From the NCBI GenBank assembly GCA_009760885.1, contig CM019712.1:27573816-27637815 (forward strand): a DNA stretch of 64,000 nt, in the 5' to 3' direction. The notes beneath the pieces are model-generated. The model did no database searches, was not told where the DNA came from, and was given only the letters and a program-made list of their open reading frames with translations. How positions within the stretch are numbered: the stretch's first letter is position 1; the number at the start of each line of letters is the position of its first letter. Below, one piece after another: positions 35,451 through 46,484 of this stretch. A program made the translations under genes and the position numbers. The stretch is from Achatina immaculata. Taxonomy: Eukaryota > Mollusca > Gastropoda > Stylommatophora > Achatinidae.

Positions 35451-35809
35451 TGATTTATGTTCAACTAAGCCAAGTTAATTACTAAACTTCTATCTCGCGC
35501 ACAGAGTTCAATGTATTTGCGGTTACTGTTCAAATCAAACTCAAAACACAGCCAGCGCTTAAGCAGTTGTCTTCTTCCAGATCCAAGGCTTGACATGTTT
35601 CAAATATGTTTCTGTTAATCGGCTGCTCACCTTAGGAATACTCTACCAACTTATGTAAAACTTATAAGTACTATTCGGTCTCACAACTTCAAACAATGAC
35701 AAATTGGACTATATGCCTCCCTAATATGTATAAGTGATACTGTTTACGTGCATGCATGCATGAATATGTGTATGTATGTATATGTATAAGATTGTAGTCT
35801 ATATATGTG

Positions 35810-35849
<40 letters not shown>

Positions 35850-35889
35850 TACGTGTGTATTATGTACACATGGGCATATACAAATAGGA

Positions 35890-35938
<49 letters not shown>

Positions 35939-36285
35939 ATGCGCATGTGTATTTGCCTATGTGTGTTATGTACTTGCATTTGTGTGTGAATATATGTATC
36001 TGCCCTTACTTGTGTATACTACAAGCATATATATATATGTATACATACATCCATACATACATACATACACACTGTCAAAAGTCTAAATTAGCGTAATCTA
36101 AAAAGTATGCTTAGATTGTTGTATTTCCTGTGTTGTTTTCCTGTAAATCTGTTAGTTTAGAATGAATGTAAGAATGTAAGTTTATTTCTTGTTGTTACAT
36201 AAATCAGAGTGTGGAGTGTATAGACAAGAGGTAGTTTATTATTCATTTATTCATGTGACTGCTTGTTACGCTCATTGCTACGCAG
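35451..36285. repeat. (TA)n/(GT)n microsatellites, no gene
   Basis: Alternating at/gt tracts at about 35760-35950 and catacatacatc at 36050-36070. Tyr/Ile/Cys-rich open frames over them are composition artefacts. Confidence 0.85.
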
Positions 36286-37345
36286 TACTTAACAGTGTGA
36301 CGCCAGGCTCAGGTAAGACATTAGAAGATCTCTGTCAGGACATAAACCACAGCACAGGGAATATTCAGGATGAGCCAGGCAGCAGGGAGGCAATGCATCT
36401 TTCTAGCTTCCCACCAACAAGTGCCAAAAGCTTATGGGAAAACCTGGACACAGGATTATACCAAGATCTGGACATACAGCTGAGAGTGAAAAACGTTGAG
36501 CAAAAACTGGAAGCATTTGGTAACATCATATATCTTCACTACCACAAAGAGTTTGGAACGAAAAGGGCATAAAGAGAAAAAGTGACACCAAGAAAGTCCA
36601 GAAGACAGAGGAAAATAGAAGCAATAAGACAGCAGAAGAACTATGCCCGGAAAATGTTCAAGAATACACATGAATCAGAAAAGGAAGGATTAAGACAGGT
36701 TTGGCAGCATCTAAAGTCCCAGCACAATGCCCTTTGCAGAGCTGAACCACTGTAAAAAAAGAGGGAAAACTGATAGGCAAGAGAGAAGTTCTACAGAGAT
36801 CCCTTCGGGTTTGCCAAGCAGTTATTTGAACAGACAAAATCAGGAACGCTGAAAGCAGGTAAGGAGGTGCTCGAGGAACATCTGAGCAAGACATACTCTT
36901 ATAAAAAGCAGCATACGCCGCTCGAACAGATGAAAGGTCTAGTGTGGCCCTGTGACCAGGCAGCAACTTCAAATGCAGCCCACAAACCTTACAAGAAGTA
37001 GAGAGAGTCTTAAGAAAAGCTAAAGACAAATCAGCACCTGACCCACATAGAGTCCCTTACATATTATACATAAGATGCCCATAAGTACTAAAGAAGCTCC
37101 ATAAACTCCTACGAACAGCATAGATCAAGGGACTCATAAGTAAAGAATGGAAAAAGGCTAAAGGTAGTATACAAATCAAAGTAGCAGAATTCCAATGAGA
37201 TCAATCAGTTCAGACCCGTGACTTCTGAATGTGGAAGGAAAGATATTTTATCTGTGATGGCAAGGAGACTAACAACATACCTCCTAGATAATGTTTACGT
37301 TGATATATACGTGCAGAAGGGATGAATTCCAGGTTCCCCGGGATG
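36286..37345 (+). mobile_element. decayed LINE reverse transcriptase (family E)
   Basis: Broken frames read KAKDKSAPDPHRVPYILY, then NQFRPVTSECGRKDILSV, ARRLTTYLLDNVY and GIPGSPGCLEH. This order resembles the fingers/motif 1-2 of an invertebrate LINE type with SAPGPNGVPY and GVPGFPGCVEH. The upstream 36300-36570 frame is Ser/Glu-rich and probably its N-terminal region. Motifs A-C (catalytic) are not present before the sequence changes at ~37345. Dead. Confidence 0.65.
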
Positions 37346-37851
37346 TCTTGAGCGTGTAGTGTACTAAATTTAACCCCTTGAATTTCACTTCTTATTTTTT
37401 TAAAGAAGGAATATGTGGATGTACAGAGAGCAAACAAGTGAAGAATTCGATAGGCCGGAAAGACAAGAAAAAAGAAGTACTAAATCAACTGAAATTGATG
37501 AGATAAATAATAATAAAAGTAACAAATCAGACTTTAAATCTTTGGTCATACCAAGAAGCACAATGCAATAATGAAAACAGTATTGGAGGAAGGAGTAAGA
37601 CTGGACAACGTTAGGCAAAAGCAAACTGAAAGGATGAAGCTTACCATAGTGTAGTGTGAACATGGTAGACGGAGCTAGGCTGTTACAGCTAACTTTCCTT
37701 GGGGAGATGGCACAGGATGATGATGATGACACTTCTCAAGAAAAATAACATCTTGATAGAAATAAAAGAACTTTATATATATCTGTGTATCTATTTTAGT
37801 ACACTCATTTGTCACATGTCATTTCACGTCATATTATATGTCATATAACAA
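37346..37851 (+). repeat. segment E (paired with 57760-58385), part 1
   Basis: Matches 57760-57843 joined to 58031-58385, e.g. gttacagctaactttccttg and ggggagatggcacaggatga. It may be the 3' end of the family E LINE, since it follows it directly. The 57 kb copy is split by a LINE-D here absent. Confidence 0.75.
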
Positions 37852-38900
37852 AGGTAGATATAAGTGTATGGTGCAGTTTTACAAGGCGGCAGGTAGTGAG
37901 TAATTGAGAAAAAAAAACGAATAGAAAGTACGAGAGTAAGATGAGAATGTATAGATGAAAAACTTACACCAACCAATAACGCATTTTAGGAGTATTACAT
38001 ACACAAACAAGACACGACATATAACTAAAAGGAAAACACGTATCTTAGTGGCATCCTTCCAGGTAGGAAACACAAGAATGCGTGTCCCATTGACGAGGCA
38101 TAGAGACCTGGGGGGGGGGGGGGGGAGAGCACAACGGATAAAAGATGAAGCGAATCCAAATAAAAGTCGGGGAAAGGTAGAGAAACAGTTGGGTGGGGGA
38201 AGGGGGAGGGAAATTGAAGGCAATAGACACCTGTAGGTCGCTAGAGAAGCAGGTGTGCGAGAGGAGGGGAAGCAGAGAGATAATGAATGAAGAACTGCAA
38301 GAACAAACAGTGAAAGAAAGAAGAAAGTAGAGTGAAAATAACCGAAAAAAAAGTGGAAAAATTGTGGCTAAAACTGTTTGCTTTAGCAACAATAGGTGAA
38401 AGCAGGACATTTCTGTTAGTGTGATTCGCTCTTGTTCTGCTGATGTACGATCTCGGAGGGTCCCAGAACAGCTCCTTATTTTCCAGGCTGGATGTCTCCG
38501 CCCAGCTGGAATTAACGTCTTCAGCTTCCTTTAACTGTTATTCTTACTCTACTTTATTGTTACTCTCTCCTAGCTTACCTCGCCCTCTCCGCCGCCACCT
38601 TCTCGTCTTCTCTGGTGGCCTATAGGTGTTTACTGCCCCTCCGGGTCTTGTCCTTCATTCACCAGGTTCATATTATCTCCCTGCTTCCCTCGCCCCACCC
38701 CACCACAATTTGCGTCTCCAGCGGCCTACAGGTGTTTATGGCCCCTTCTGTTCGTACTTCATTCATTATCTCTCCCCCCCACACCTTCTTCTCTAGCTAC
38801 TTACAGGTGTCCACTACTCTTCCCCTTCCCCCTGCCCCCACCCACCTGTTTCTCTCCCTTTCCCCGCCTCTTTTTTCAGGTTGGCTTCATCTTCTAAATC
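37852..38900. mobile_element. PLE inverted dimer (tail-out)
   Basis: 37852-38370 matches PLE 3' UTR in minus orientation (compare 59285-59860). 38384-38900 matches PLE C-terminal coding plus 3' UTR in plus orientation, with DISVSVIRSCSADVRSRRV corresponding to DISVSAIRSCSADIQSRRV encoded by the minus PLE at 60045-59965. Both 3' ends face outward. The plus half has three diverged copies of an acaggtgtttatggcccc-type motif in its 3' UTR. Neither half has a reverse transcriptase. It sits inside segment E, whose other copy lacks it. Confidence 0.75.
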
Positions 38901-39078
38901 ACTGTCTAGATATATGAGTTAATCTATTAAGTGTTATGTACCTTTAGCTGTACCGTGGAAGAAAACACTATTTTGTATTGCGAGGGAAAGTAAAAAGAAA
39001 ATAACAGCAATAAGGTAAGTAATTGGAATATTTCAAGCAAAGTGTATATATTCACTGTAATATCCCTAAAGGCTGAGG
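38901..39078 (+). repeat. segment E, part 2
   Basis: Resumes homology with 58440-58610 (gttatgtacctttaatgt-type words, ttttgtattgc, aaaggctgaggttattt) and is cut by LINE-B at ggctgaggttattt. Confidence 0.75.
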
Positions 39079-40700
39079 TTATTTATCTTCTTATCTTATA
39101 TCTTATATCTTATATCCTTCCCGTGCCGTTAGACGTCACATAGGGCTCGCAAAGTAGTTCGCCAATTTTTCCTGTCTTCGGCGAGTCTTTCAACCTCAAC
39201 AAAGGATTTTATGCCTGTTAACTTGGCCTCTCTTAATAATGTTCTCTTCAGAGTTTCACGCGGTCTGCCCCTTTTTCTTCGGCCTGTTGTGTTCCACTTG
39301 ATAGCTTGTTTTGGGATTCTCTGCTCATTTCTTCTCATCAAGTGGCCAACATATGTCCATCTCCTTTTCCTGATCACCCGTGAGACTGGTTGTTGTTCAG
39401 TCATCTGTCTTATCTCTGCATTGTTCTTGAATTCAATCCACTTGATGCCGAGTATTTTCCTTAGGCATTTGTTTTCAAAAGAGTCTAATTTCTTTTCTAT
39501 TTCTTTAGTTGTTTTCCAGCTTTCGCATGCATAAATGAGGGTGGATATTACATTTGAATTGAATAGTCTTAACTTGGTTTTTGTGCTTATAACTTTTGAA
39601 TTCCATATGTTCTCAAGATTCTTGAAGATTGATGCTGCTTTTGCAATTCTGATCCTAACTTCCTTTCTAGTGTCACCATCCTGGTCTATGTAGCTGCCAA
39701 GGTATGCAAATTGATTGACTTCTTCAATATCTGTCCCTTCTATGTGTATTTTTCCATTTTGATTGATGGGAATTTTCATTATTTTTGTTTTGTCCTTGTT
39801 AATTTCAAGTCCTATTTTGCTAGCCAGTGAAGATAGGCTATCTGTTTTTTCTTGCATGGAATTCACATTATTACTGATAAGAGTTATGTCATCAGCAAAA
39901 TCAAGATCTTCTAGTTGGGTCCCATGTACCCAGTCAATACCTGTGTTACCTGTGCAGCATTTTGTCATTATGAAGTCTATTGTAATCCCAAAAAGTAAAG
40001 GAGACAGTATACATCCTTGTTTCACGCCTGTTTCAATCTGGAACCATTCACTCATCCCTTCTTCTGTCTTGACTGCACAACCATATCCATTGTATAAGTC
40101 CTTAATGATGTTGACAATTTTAGATGGTATTCCATATAGACATAAAATTCTCCATAATGAATCTCTGTGTATGCTATCAAATGCCTTCTTAAAATCTATG
40201 AAATTCAGTATTAATGGTTTCTGCTTTTCAATATGTTCTTCAAGTATTATTCTTAGAGTAAAGATCTGGTCGAGACAGCTTCTCCCTTTTCGAAATCCTG
40301 CTTGTTCTTCTCTCATTGCAGTATCCACTATATCTTTGAGTCTATTCAAAATGACCTTGCAAAATACTTTTGACACAACTGATATTAAGGTTACTCCTCT
40401 CCAGTTGTTACAGTCACTAAGGTTGCCCTTTTTTGGTATTTTAACAATGATTCCCTTCTTCCAATTAGAAGGGACCTTTTCTTCTTTCCAAATCTTGTTA
40501 AACATTCTCTGTAGTTGTCTCATGTTGTCACTATTGATAGCTTTTAGCATCTCGGCTGTTATTTCATCTTCACCTGCAGCTTTGTTGTTAGCCATTAAAT
40601 TCACTGCTGTTTCAATTTCATGCAATTCAATTTCATCTAGATTGACATTTAGTTGTGGGGCTGGTAAGTCAGTTTCAAGGTTTAACAATTCTTTTAACAA
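39079..40700 (-). mobile_element. LINE-B, longest copy
   Basis: Minus-strand LINE with a 3' tail of tatct/tatat repeats at about 39085-39115. One open frame covers nearly all of it. The copy starts after the endonuclease, so it is 5'-truncated. It lies between segment E and a LINE-C copy. The gttatt(t) junction on the left is uninterrupted at 58600. Confidence 0.93.
39129..40700 (-). CDS. LINE-B reverse transcriptase, 523-codon open frame
   Basis: Uninterrupted from a Met near the fingers domain to the stop. NNKAAGEDEITAEML lies at ~38-52, EQAGFRKGRSCLDQIFTLR at ~132-150, motif A FIDFKKAFDSIHRDSLW at ~167-183, motif B ETGVKQGCILSPLLFGI at ~223-239 and motif C LEDLDFADDITLIS at ~263-276, with both catalytic Asp kept. 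AYLGSYIDQDGDTRKEVRI and a C-terminal RKRRWTYVGHLMRR and TGRRKRGRPRETLKRTLL follow. It copies its own RNA at a nicked target. Upstream endonuclease coding is missing, so it cannot move alone. It is the best-preserved reverse transcriptase in the window, suggesting recent insertion. It could be labelled an endogenous gene by automatic pipelines, but it is transposon protein. Confidence 0.92.
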   Translation of the reverse strand: MLKELLNLETDLPAPQLNVNLDEIELHEIETAVNLMANNKAAGEDEITAEMLKAINSDNMRQLQRMFNKIWKEEKVPSNWKKGIIVKIPKKGNLSDCNNWRGVTLISVVSKVFCKVILNRLKDIVDTAMREEQAGFRKGRSCLDQIFTLRIILEEHIEKQKPLILNFIDFKKAFDSIHRDSLWRILCLYGIPSKIVNIIKDLYNGYGCAVKTEEGMSEWFQIETGVKQGCILSPLLFGITIDFIMTKCCTGNTGIDWVHGTQLEDLDFADDITLISNNVNSMQEKTDSLSSLASKIGLEINKDKTKIMKIPINQNGKIHIEGTDIEEVNQFAYLGSYIDQDGDTRKEVRIRIAKAASIFKNLENIWNSKVISTKTKLRLFNSNVISTLIYACESWKTTKEIEKKLDSFENKCLRKILGIKWIEFKNNAEIRQMTEQQPVSRVIRKRRWTYVGHLMRRNEQRIPKQAIKWNTTGRRKRGRPRETLKRTLLREAKLTGIKSFVEVERLAEDRKNWRTTLRALCDV

Positions 40701-40721
40701 TTCTTTTCAATTTATCTTCTA

Positions 40722-41065
40722 TGGGAATAAAAAATATTTTGGCCAAACACCATAAGAAATAACATCTTATTGGCAGAAATGCAGATGAAGCCACTGACAA
40801 CAATTATTGAGGAAAGACGCTGGCGATGGTTGGGACATGTGCTCCGAATGACTGACAATTCACTACCAAAAATAGCACTAATATGGACACCAAAGGGGAG
40901 CAGAAGTAAAGGTAGACCAAAAGAGACATGGAGAAGAACAACAGAAAGGATGTTGAGCAATAGAGGGCTCACCTGGGCAAGAGCAGAAAAAAAAGGCGAA
41001 TGACAGGCATTTGTGGAAATACCTTGCGGAAGCCCCATGTGCCCTGGGCACTTAAGGTTCAGAGA
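40722..41065 (+). mobile_element. LINE-C, 3' fragment
   Basis: Reads MQMKPLTTIIEERRWRWLGH and SKGRPKETWRRTTERML, then ends at gaagccccatgtgccctggg and an agagagag tail. It lies directly upstream of the orphan 5' end of LINE-B, tail to the right. Confidence 0.9.
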
Positions 41066-41076
41066 GAGAGATGGGA

Positions 41077-41527
41077 AGTCCACTACCAAAAGGACTGTTG
41101 TGAGTCAAACTCAGTCAGTCTAGCTAAGCATATTTCTAATACCACCAATAGATGTAGCACAGGGTCTTGGCCAGCTCTGACCAGCTTGCCCTGATTACCC
41201 CCACAGTCACCTTTCCATTAAGGAAGCGATATGGCCGAAATGATGGTGATTACACCTCTAATACTGTCTGTCCAGGATTCTAGCCTCGTCAGTTTATATT
41301 CGTCAGCTTCCGAGGTAAAGACCCTATTTGATGCAGCTCTCAGCCACCCATAGGGGGTCTGCTCATGTCAGAGCTGGCGAACAACATCTGACCAGGACCC
41401 TGTGTCACTTCTTCTTTGGCTCCCTCCAGTAACAGTCCTAGCTTGGCTAACGAGGCAGGGAACGTCATTGTCCCCAGAGTGGTGGATTTTGCTAAATAAG
41501 CTTTGTACAGCCCCTAATGTTTAGACC
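41077..41527 (+). repeat. repeat R3, copy 1
   Basis: About 450 bp matching 58811-59235 (gcgatatggccgaaatgatg, cacctctaatactg, ctgctcatgtcagagctgg, gtacagcccctaatgtttag). In both places it lies downstream of segment E, so it is probably part of the same ancient duplicated block. No coding frame was recognised. Confidence 0.8.
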
Positions 41528-41599
41528 CACTAAGAGCTTAAAAAAGTCCCTATAATCTACTTGTAATTCGAAACAATGCTTTACCTCATAATCTTCATT

Positions 41600-42345
41600 G
41601 CACCACCTGCACAGAACACCATCTTGCAGGCCTTGGTAAAACGAGCAACTCAAAGATTCTACAGACTTCTCTGATGATGTTGAGAACCTCCTTGAGCGAA
41701 AAAAAAAGTAGGAGAGCATTTAGTCTTGTCCATTTGAAAAACTATCAGCCTCCAGGACTGATACGTGGCCCGTAGCAATTCTCACAGAAGCAGGATAAGT
41801 ACTGGACGCTCTTCAGTGCAAAAAACTACCAGATCTTACGGATGCCTTGTCAAAAATTGGCTTACAACATAGAGTCACCTTGTAGTGGATTCCCTCCCAC
41901 TGTGGGATACCAGGCAATGAGAAAGCTGAGCGTCTGATCAAAGATGGCACTGAAACGGAGCAACCAGACATACCAATCACATATAATTAGAAGAAAAGTA
42001 TTATAAAAACCTACAGAAAGTCACAAACACCACCACATGATGACTATCACATGCTAAACAGAAATGAACACGTCACCATTTTCCGTCTTCGAACAGAACA
42101 CAGTCGACTCCGAAGTCATATGTATACACAGTTTAATGTACTCAGGAACCCCAAACTGTGGAACATATCCTCTAAAACTGCACCAAATACGAGACACTGA
42201 GAATAATTACTGGCCCAGTGAAACCACTAAAGAAGATAAACTCTACTGTTCCAAACATGAATTTAAAAACAGTGAAATTTATCCAAGAGACAGGACTGCA
42301 GATATAGACAGACATACGAAGAAGAAGCGTAAGAAGAAGAAGTAT
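41600..42345 (+). mobile_element. LINE C-terminal RNase H region, decayed
   Basis: Broken frames include WIPSHCGIPGNEKAERLIKDG (41885-41950), matching the last RNase H motif (HxGxxGNExAD) of LINEs such as Jockey or I types, though the final Asp reads Glu here. Then HVTIFRLRTEHSRLRSHMY, the usual FRLRTGHCRL segment after RNase H. The zinc-knuckle-like cysteines expected next are lost. It ends in a (GAA)n-like tract near 42320-42345. Confidence 0.75.
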
Positions 42346-42897
42346 TGTCTATTGTTCAATATGAGAATGTCTTTTAATACTTTAGGTGTTTAGCCGATGC
42401 CTTATTTCTGCACACAAGAATAGTTTTTTCTGGGAGCAAGCATACATAAAATCATTGCAGTAAAACTGTGATAATATCAAATTAAGAATACTTAAAACAA
42501 AAGTAAGAACAGCTTTATTAATCAACGAGAACACACTTGCAACTGCAACTTCTCAGTTTAAAACTTTTTCATACAAATAAGCACACTGCAAATAAAAAAA
42601 AATAGGAAAAGACGTAAGAATATAAATTTTCTTCATTGACATAAAAAAATAATAATGGAAAAATTACAGACAATAGAATCATTTATCTGTGACTTGTAAG
42701 ACTGTATCCAGAAGTGTGTGTTGTGAAGTACTGAGAATATATAAATGAAGATTTGTGAGCTATGATGCAAAACTGACTGGCTATTAGTGAGATGAGACGG
42801 AGGTGTAGCGCGGACTGTATGTCAGAGCTTTTGCGTGTATTATGTGAATATGATTTGGTCATGTGGTGTGTCTTGATCAGGTGACCTGGCACTGTGT
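42346..42897. other. no gene seen
   Basis: AT-rich with poly(A)-like runs. Nothing recognised. Confidence 0.45.
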
Positions 42898-43125
42898 ATG
42901 TTGTGTGACATAAGCCTCACTCTCACGCCATTTCACTCACACCAAGTTTGTGTTGTGTGACATAAGCCTCACTCTCACGCCATTTCACTCACACCAAGTT
43001 TGTGTTGTGTGACATAAGCCTCACTCTCACGCCATTTCACTCACACCAAGTTTGTGTTGTGTGACATAAGCCTCACTCTCACGCCATTTCACTCACAGCA
43101 TGTTTGTGTTGTGTGACAGGAACTT
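42898..43125. repeat. 51-bp minisatellite
   Basis: Four near-perfect copies and one diverged copy of a 51-bp unit (gtgacataagcctcactctc plus acgccatttcactcacac). The near-identity of the first four suggests recent expansion. Confidence 0.95.
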
Positions 43126-43269
43126 CGTTCTTAGGCCATGTCACTCTGGCTCCAGTCAATGAAAGAAAAGCAAGATCAGAGACCATATGTTTGTTATGTG
43201 ATTTAGATGACCCAGTTTGTGAGTTGACTCCAGGATATTGGCAGGTCAGAGCGATGGCAACTTATCATA

Positions 43270-43345
43270 CAAAGCAGCAAATGAACAGATAAACTGTTAT
43301 CTGTTTGTATATTCATTTGCTGCTTTGTATACAAACAAAAATAAA
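43270..43345. repeat. short imperfect inverted repeat
   Basis: acaaagcagcaaatgaac at 43270 and gttcatttgctgctttgt-type sequence (attcatttgctgctttgtat) at 43311 are complementary around a gataaactgttatc centre, which is itself palindromic. It could form a hairpin. No element is assigned. Confidence 0.6.
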
Positions 43346-43429
43346 AACAGAAAGAAAGAGCAAATAAAAAAAAGAACTTTTGCTCTGAGATAAAGAAGAA
43401 AAGAAAACTCTTACTTATACAATAGGTAA

Positions 43430-43725
43430 AGTCATAACAGAAACACATACTCACACGCGCTCTCACATAACAGAAACACATACTCACACGCTCTCTCACA
43501 TAACAGAAACACATACTCACACGCGCTCTCACATAACAGAAACACATACTCACACGCACTCTCACATAACAGAAACACATACTCACACGCTCTCACATAA
43601 CAGAAACACATACTCACACGCACTCACACATAACAGAAACACATACTCACTCGCACTCACATAACAGAAACACATACTCACACGCACTCACACATAACAG
43701 AAACACATACTCACACGCACTCTCA
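43430..43725. repeat. ~31-33-bp minisatellite
   Basis: About nine copies of cataacagaaacacatactc followed by acacgc(g/a)ctct. Length varies through the ct/ca dinucleotides. The reverse frames read MCFCYVR periods, an artefact of the repeat. Confidence 0.95.
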
Positions 43726-44029
43726 GTCACTCCCATCCAAACTTCATCCTTCTACATTCCATAATCACCTCTTTCCTCGATTATTAATTAACACACCACG
43801 TCATCTTGCTAACTCTTGACAAACATATATTCAGTTTACATGACCAATACCTGCTTAATACCGTCATCAAATAAGGGATCAATGGAAAATGAAACAATGT
43901 AGCATTAAATACATTATGATTCATGAACACATTATATCATCCTGCAATTATGACGAAGACACTGGAAAAACTTTACGTGCGCACAACAAACATATGGTAA
44001 ACAATATAGTAGTGTCTATGAATTAAATA
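43726..44029. other. no gene seen
   Basis: Nothing recognised between the minisatellite and the LINE-C fragment. Confidence 0.45.
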
Positions 44030-44665
44030 TAACAAGTTAGTGGAGGAAGTCAATGAATTTGTATAACTTGGCAGTAGAGTAGTAGAAAATGGAGACAGCA
44101 CAGAGGACATCAACAACAGACTTAATAGAACAAACCAGGCTTTTGCAGTGCTGCAGACTATATGGAAATAAAAAAAACTAAGCATGAATACGAAAATCAG
44201 GATATTTAAGAGTAATGTTCTAAGTGTACTACTCTATAGAAGTGAATGCTGGAAAATCACCAAAACCATAGAAAACAAGTTGAATTCTTTCCAGACTAAA
44301 TGTTTACGAAGAATTTAAAAAATATTTTGGCCAAACATCATAAGAAATAACATCTTGTTGGCAGAGATGCAGATGAAGCCGCTGACAGCAATTATTGAGG
44401 AAAGACGCTGGCGATGGTTGGGACATGTGCTCCGAATGACTGATACCTCACTACCAAAAACAGCATTAAGATGGACACCACAGGGGAACAGAAGTAAGGG
44501 TAGAACACAAGAGACATGGAGAAGAACAACAGAGATGATGTTGAGCAATAGAGGGCTCACCTGGGCAAGAGCAGAAAAAAGGCAATGGACAGGCATTTGT
44601 GGAAAACCCTTGCGGAAGCCCCATGTGCCCTGGGCAGTTACGGTTCAGAATGAGAGAGATGAATT
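44030..44665 (+). mobile_element. LINE-C, 5'-truncated, frameshifted
   Basis: Begins at the thumb region (counterpart of EVNEFVYLG at 16110) with a stop in place of the Tyr-Leu, then GSECWKIT-type and RRWRWLGHVLRMTDTSLPK. Ends at gaagccccatgtgccctggg. It is very similar to 15404-16695 over the shared part. Confidence 0.9.
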
Positions 44666-45014
44666 AAATGAAATCATGCAATAAATCATAGATTAGTAAA
44701 GGAAATAAAAGATAGTGCTGGTATATTTACCCATTTCTCATCATTATTAGAATATACATTTAGTGCATCTAACAGTGAACACGTTTCACGTCCACACTTA
44801 CGAGCACAATACCCCAACAACTGACATACAATAACTTACATATAAGAACTCCACGACATGAGACGGCAACATTTTGGCTTTATACCAGAACATTTATTTA
44901 TTCCACAACAAAATATCAGAAATGTCAGTATCCACATCCAGATACTCCACCATCACATGCTCGTCCACGTTACCCCGCCGTATGCTTCAGGTCAAGAGAC
45001 CGTACTAGTTACAC
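44666..45014. other. no gene seen
   Basis: Non-coding, nothing recognised. Confidence 0.45.
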
Positions 45015-45092
45015 ATTACATTAATTCATTCATTCATTCATTTGCAGATCCCTCGCGGAACTTTGCCTCCCTAACAGCTCTCCTGTAGTCTA
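45015..45092 (-). mobile_element. LINE-D, ~75-bp 3' end
   Basis: (ATTC)n tail at about 45020-45040, then the LINE-D 3' terminus (cggaactttgcctccctaac, agctctcctgtag). Extreme 5' truncation. Confidence 0.85.
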
Positions 45093-45179
45093 AAGCATGG
45101 ACTAATCTGTCTAACTGAGAGAATAGATCTTCTAATAGATTCATGAAATAAAGAGAAACAAGAAGTGGAGACATTAGAT

Positions 45180-45259
45180 AGTGCTATTTCATAAAATATG
45201 AAGGCAGTGATGGCGCTGAATATAGCAGATGTAATGAAAACATGACTTATTTATTACAT
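45180..45259 (+). repeat. R1 copy 3, left part
   Basis: tgaatatagcagatgtaatg and aaaacatgacttatttatta match 18828-18874. It continues after the LINE-B at 45918. Confidence 0.8.
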
Positions 45260-45929
45260 CTTATCTTATCTTATATCTGAGAGATATATATGTATCTTAT
45301 ATCTTATCTTATATCTTATATCCTTCCCGTGCCGTTAAACGTCACATAGGGCTCGCAAAGTAGTTCGCCAATTTTTCCTGTCTTCGGCGAGTCTTTCAAC
45401 CTCATCAAGGGATTTTATGCCTGTTAACTTAGCCTCTCTTAATAATGTCCTCTTCAGAGTTTCACGCGGTCTGCCTCTTTTTCTTCGGCCTGTTGTGTTC
45501 CACTTGATAGCTTGTTTTGGGATTCTCTGATCATTTCTTCTCATCAAGTGACCAACATATGTCCATCTCCTTTTCCTGATCATCCATGAGACTGGTTGTT
45601 GTTCAGTCATCTGTCTTATCTCTGCATTGTTCTTGAGTTCGTTCCACTTGATGCCGAGTATTTTCCTTATGCATTTGTTTTCAAAAGAGTCTAATTTCTT
45701 TTCTATTTCTTTAGTTGTTTTCCAGCTTTCGCATGCATAAATGAGGATGGATATTACATTTGAATTGAACAGTCTTAACTTGGTTTTTGTGCTTATAACT
45801 TTTGAATTCCATATGTTCTCAAGATTCTTGAAGATCGATGCTGCTTTTGCAATTCTGATCCTAACTCCCTTTGTAGTGTCACCATCCTGGTCTATGTAGC
45901 TGCCAAGCTACATGTAATATTTATTACAT
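45248..45929 (-). mobile_element. LINE-B insertion with 12-bp TSD in R1
   Basis: The body is 45260-45917, flanked by tatttattacat at 45248-45259 and 45918-45929. It is 5'-truncated: homology to the 39 kb copy ends at gtagctgccaag (45907), followed by ten extra bases. The tail is a run of tatct/tatat words at 45260-45320. The minus frame (45610-45335) gives the C-terminal RKRRWTYVGHLMRR and TGRRKRGRPRETLKRTLL. The sequence is close to the 39 kb copy, so the two are from the same recent burst. Confidence 0.95.
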
Positions 45930-46400
45930 ACGTAAATAAAAATAATAGTTGATCGGAATCGCACGATTTATAAATCACTCAATGCAGGTAATTAATAATG
46001 TAAGAAATAAATATTTAAACTGTAATATTTACGAAAAGTTGAGGTGAAACACAACATTATTAGATGATAAAATATTTTTACATCGACTGGCAAGATTTAT
46101 TCCCACACGGTTGTGTATATAATCCAGGTAGTTCGCTACAGGATGTTTTATTCAGCCGTGAGTCCCTGGTAAGTTCTTGTACGTGGTGTCAGTACCTATC
46201 TCATCCATCACTCTCTTGTGTATCCTCTCACTTCAAGTCTTCTGTAGAAGCTTAGTGTTGATATGTCTTGTTTGTCTACCAGATTCTAGGTGATGTCTTC
46301 TCTCCTATATGTGGATTCTCTGAAAGTGATTTCATCTACTGTTTGTTTTCTATTGGACTGATACAAAGTGTGGATTTCTTTCATATATTTCGTTGCCTGT
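45930..46400 (+). repeat. R1 copy 3, right part
   Basis: Continues the R1 match to 18875-19345 (gataaaatatttt, ttattcagccgtga, cttgtacgtggtg, tctgaaagtgatttcatcta). Confidence 0.85.
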
Positions 46401-46484
46401 AGTTGATATTTACCATTGTTCTGGTGCCTTTGAAAATTTTATTTACCGTTTCGACATATTCTGCTAGGTTCTTTTTAATATGTG

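Noticed and set aside
35776..36096. Tyr/Ile/Cys-rich frames of ~100 codons
   Set aside because: Translations of (TA)n and (GT)n tracts.
43203..43623. cysteine-rich MCFCYVR repeat peptide, conceivably a secreted toxin-like protein
   Set aside because: The Cys pattern is produced by the ~32-bp array read in reverse. It has no signal exon and shifts frame with the array's length variants.
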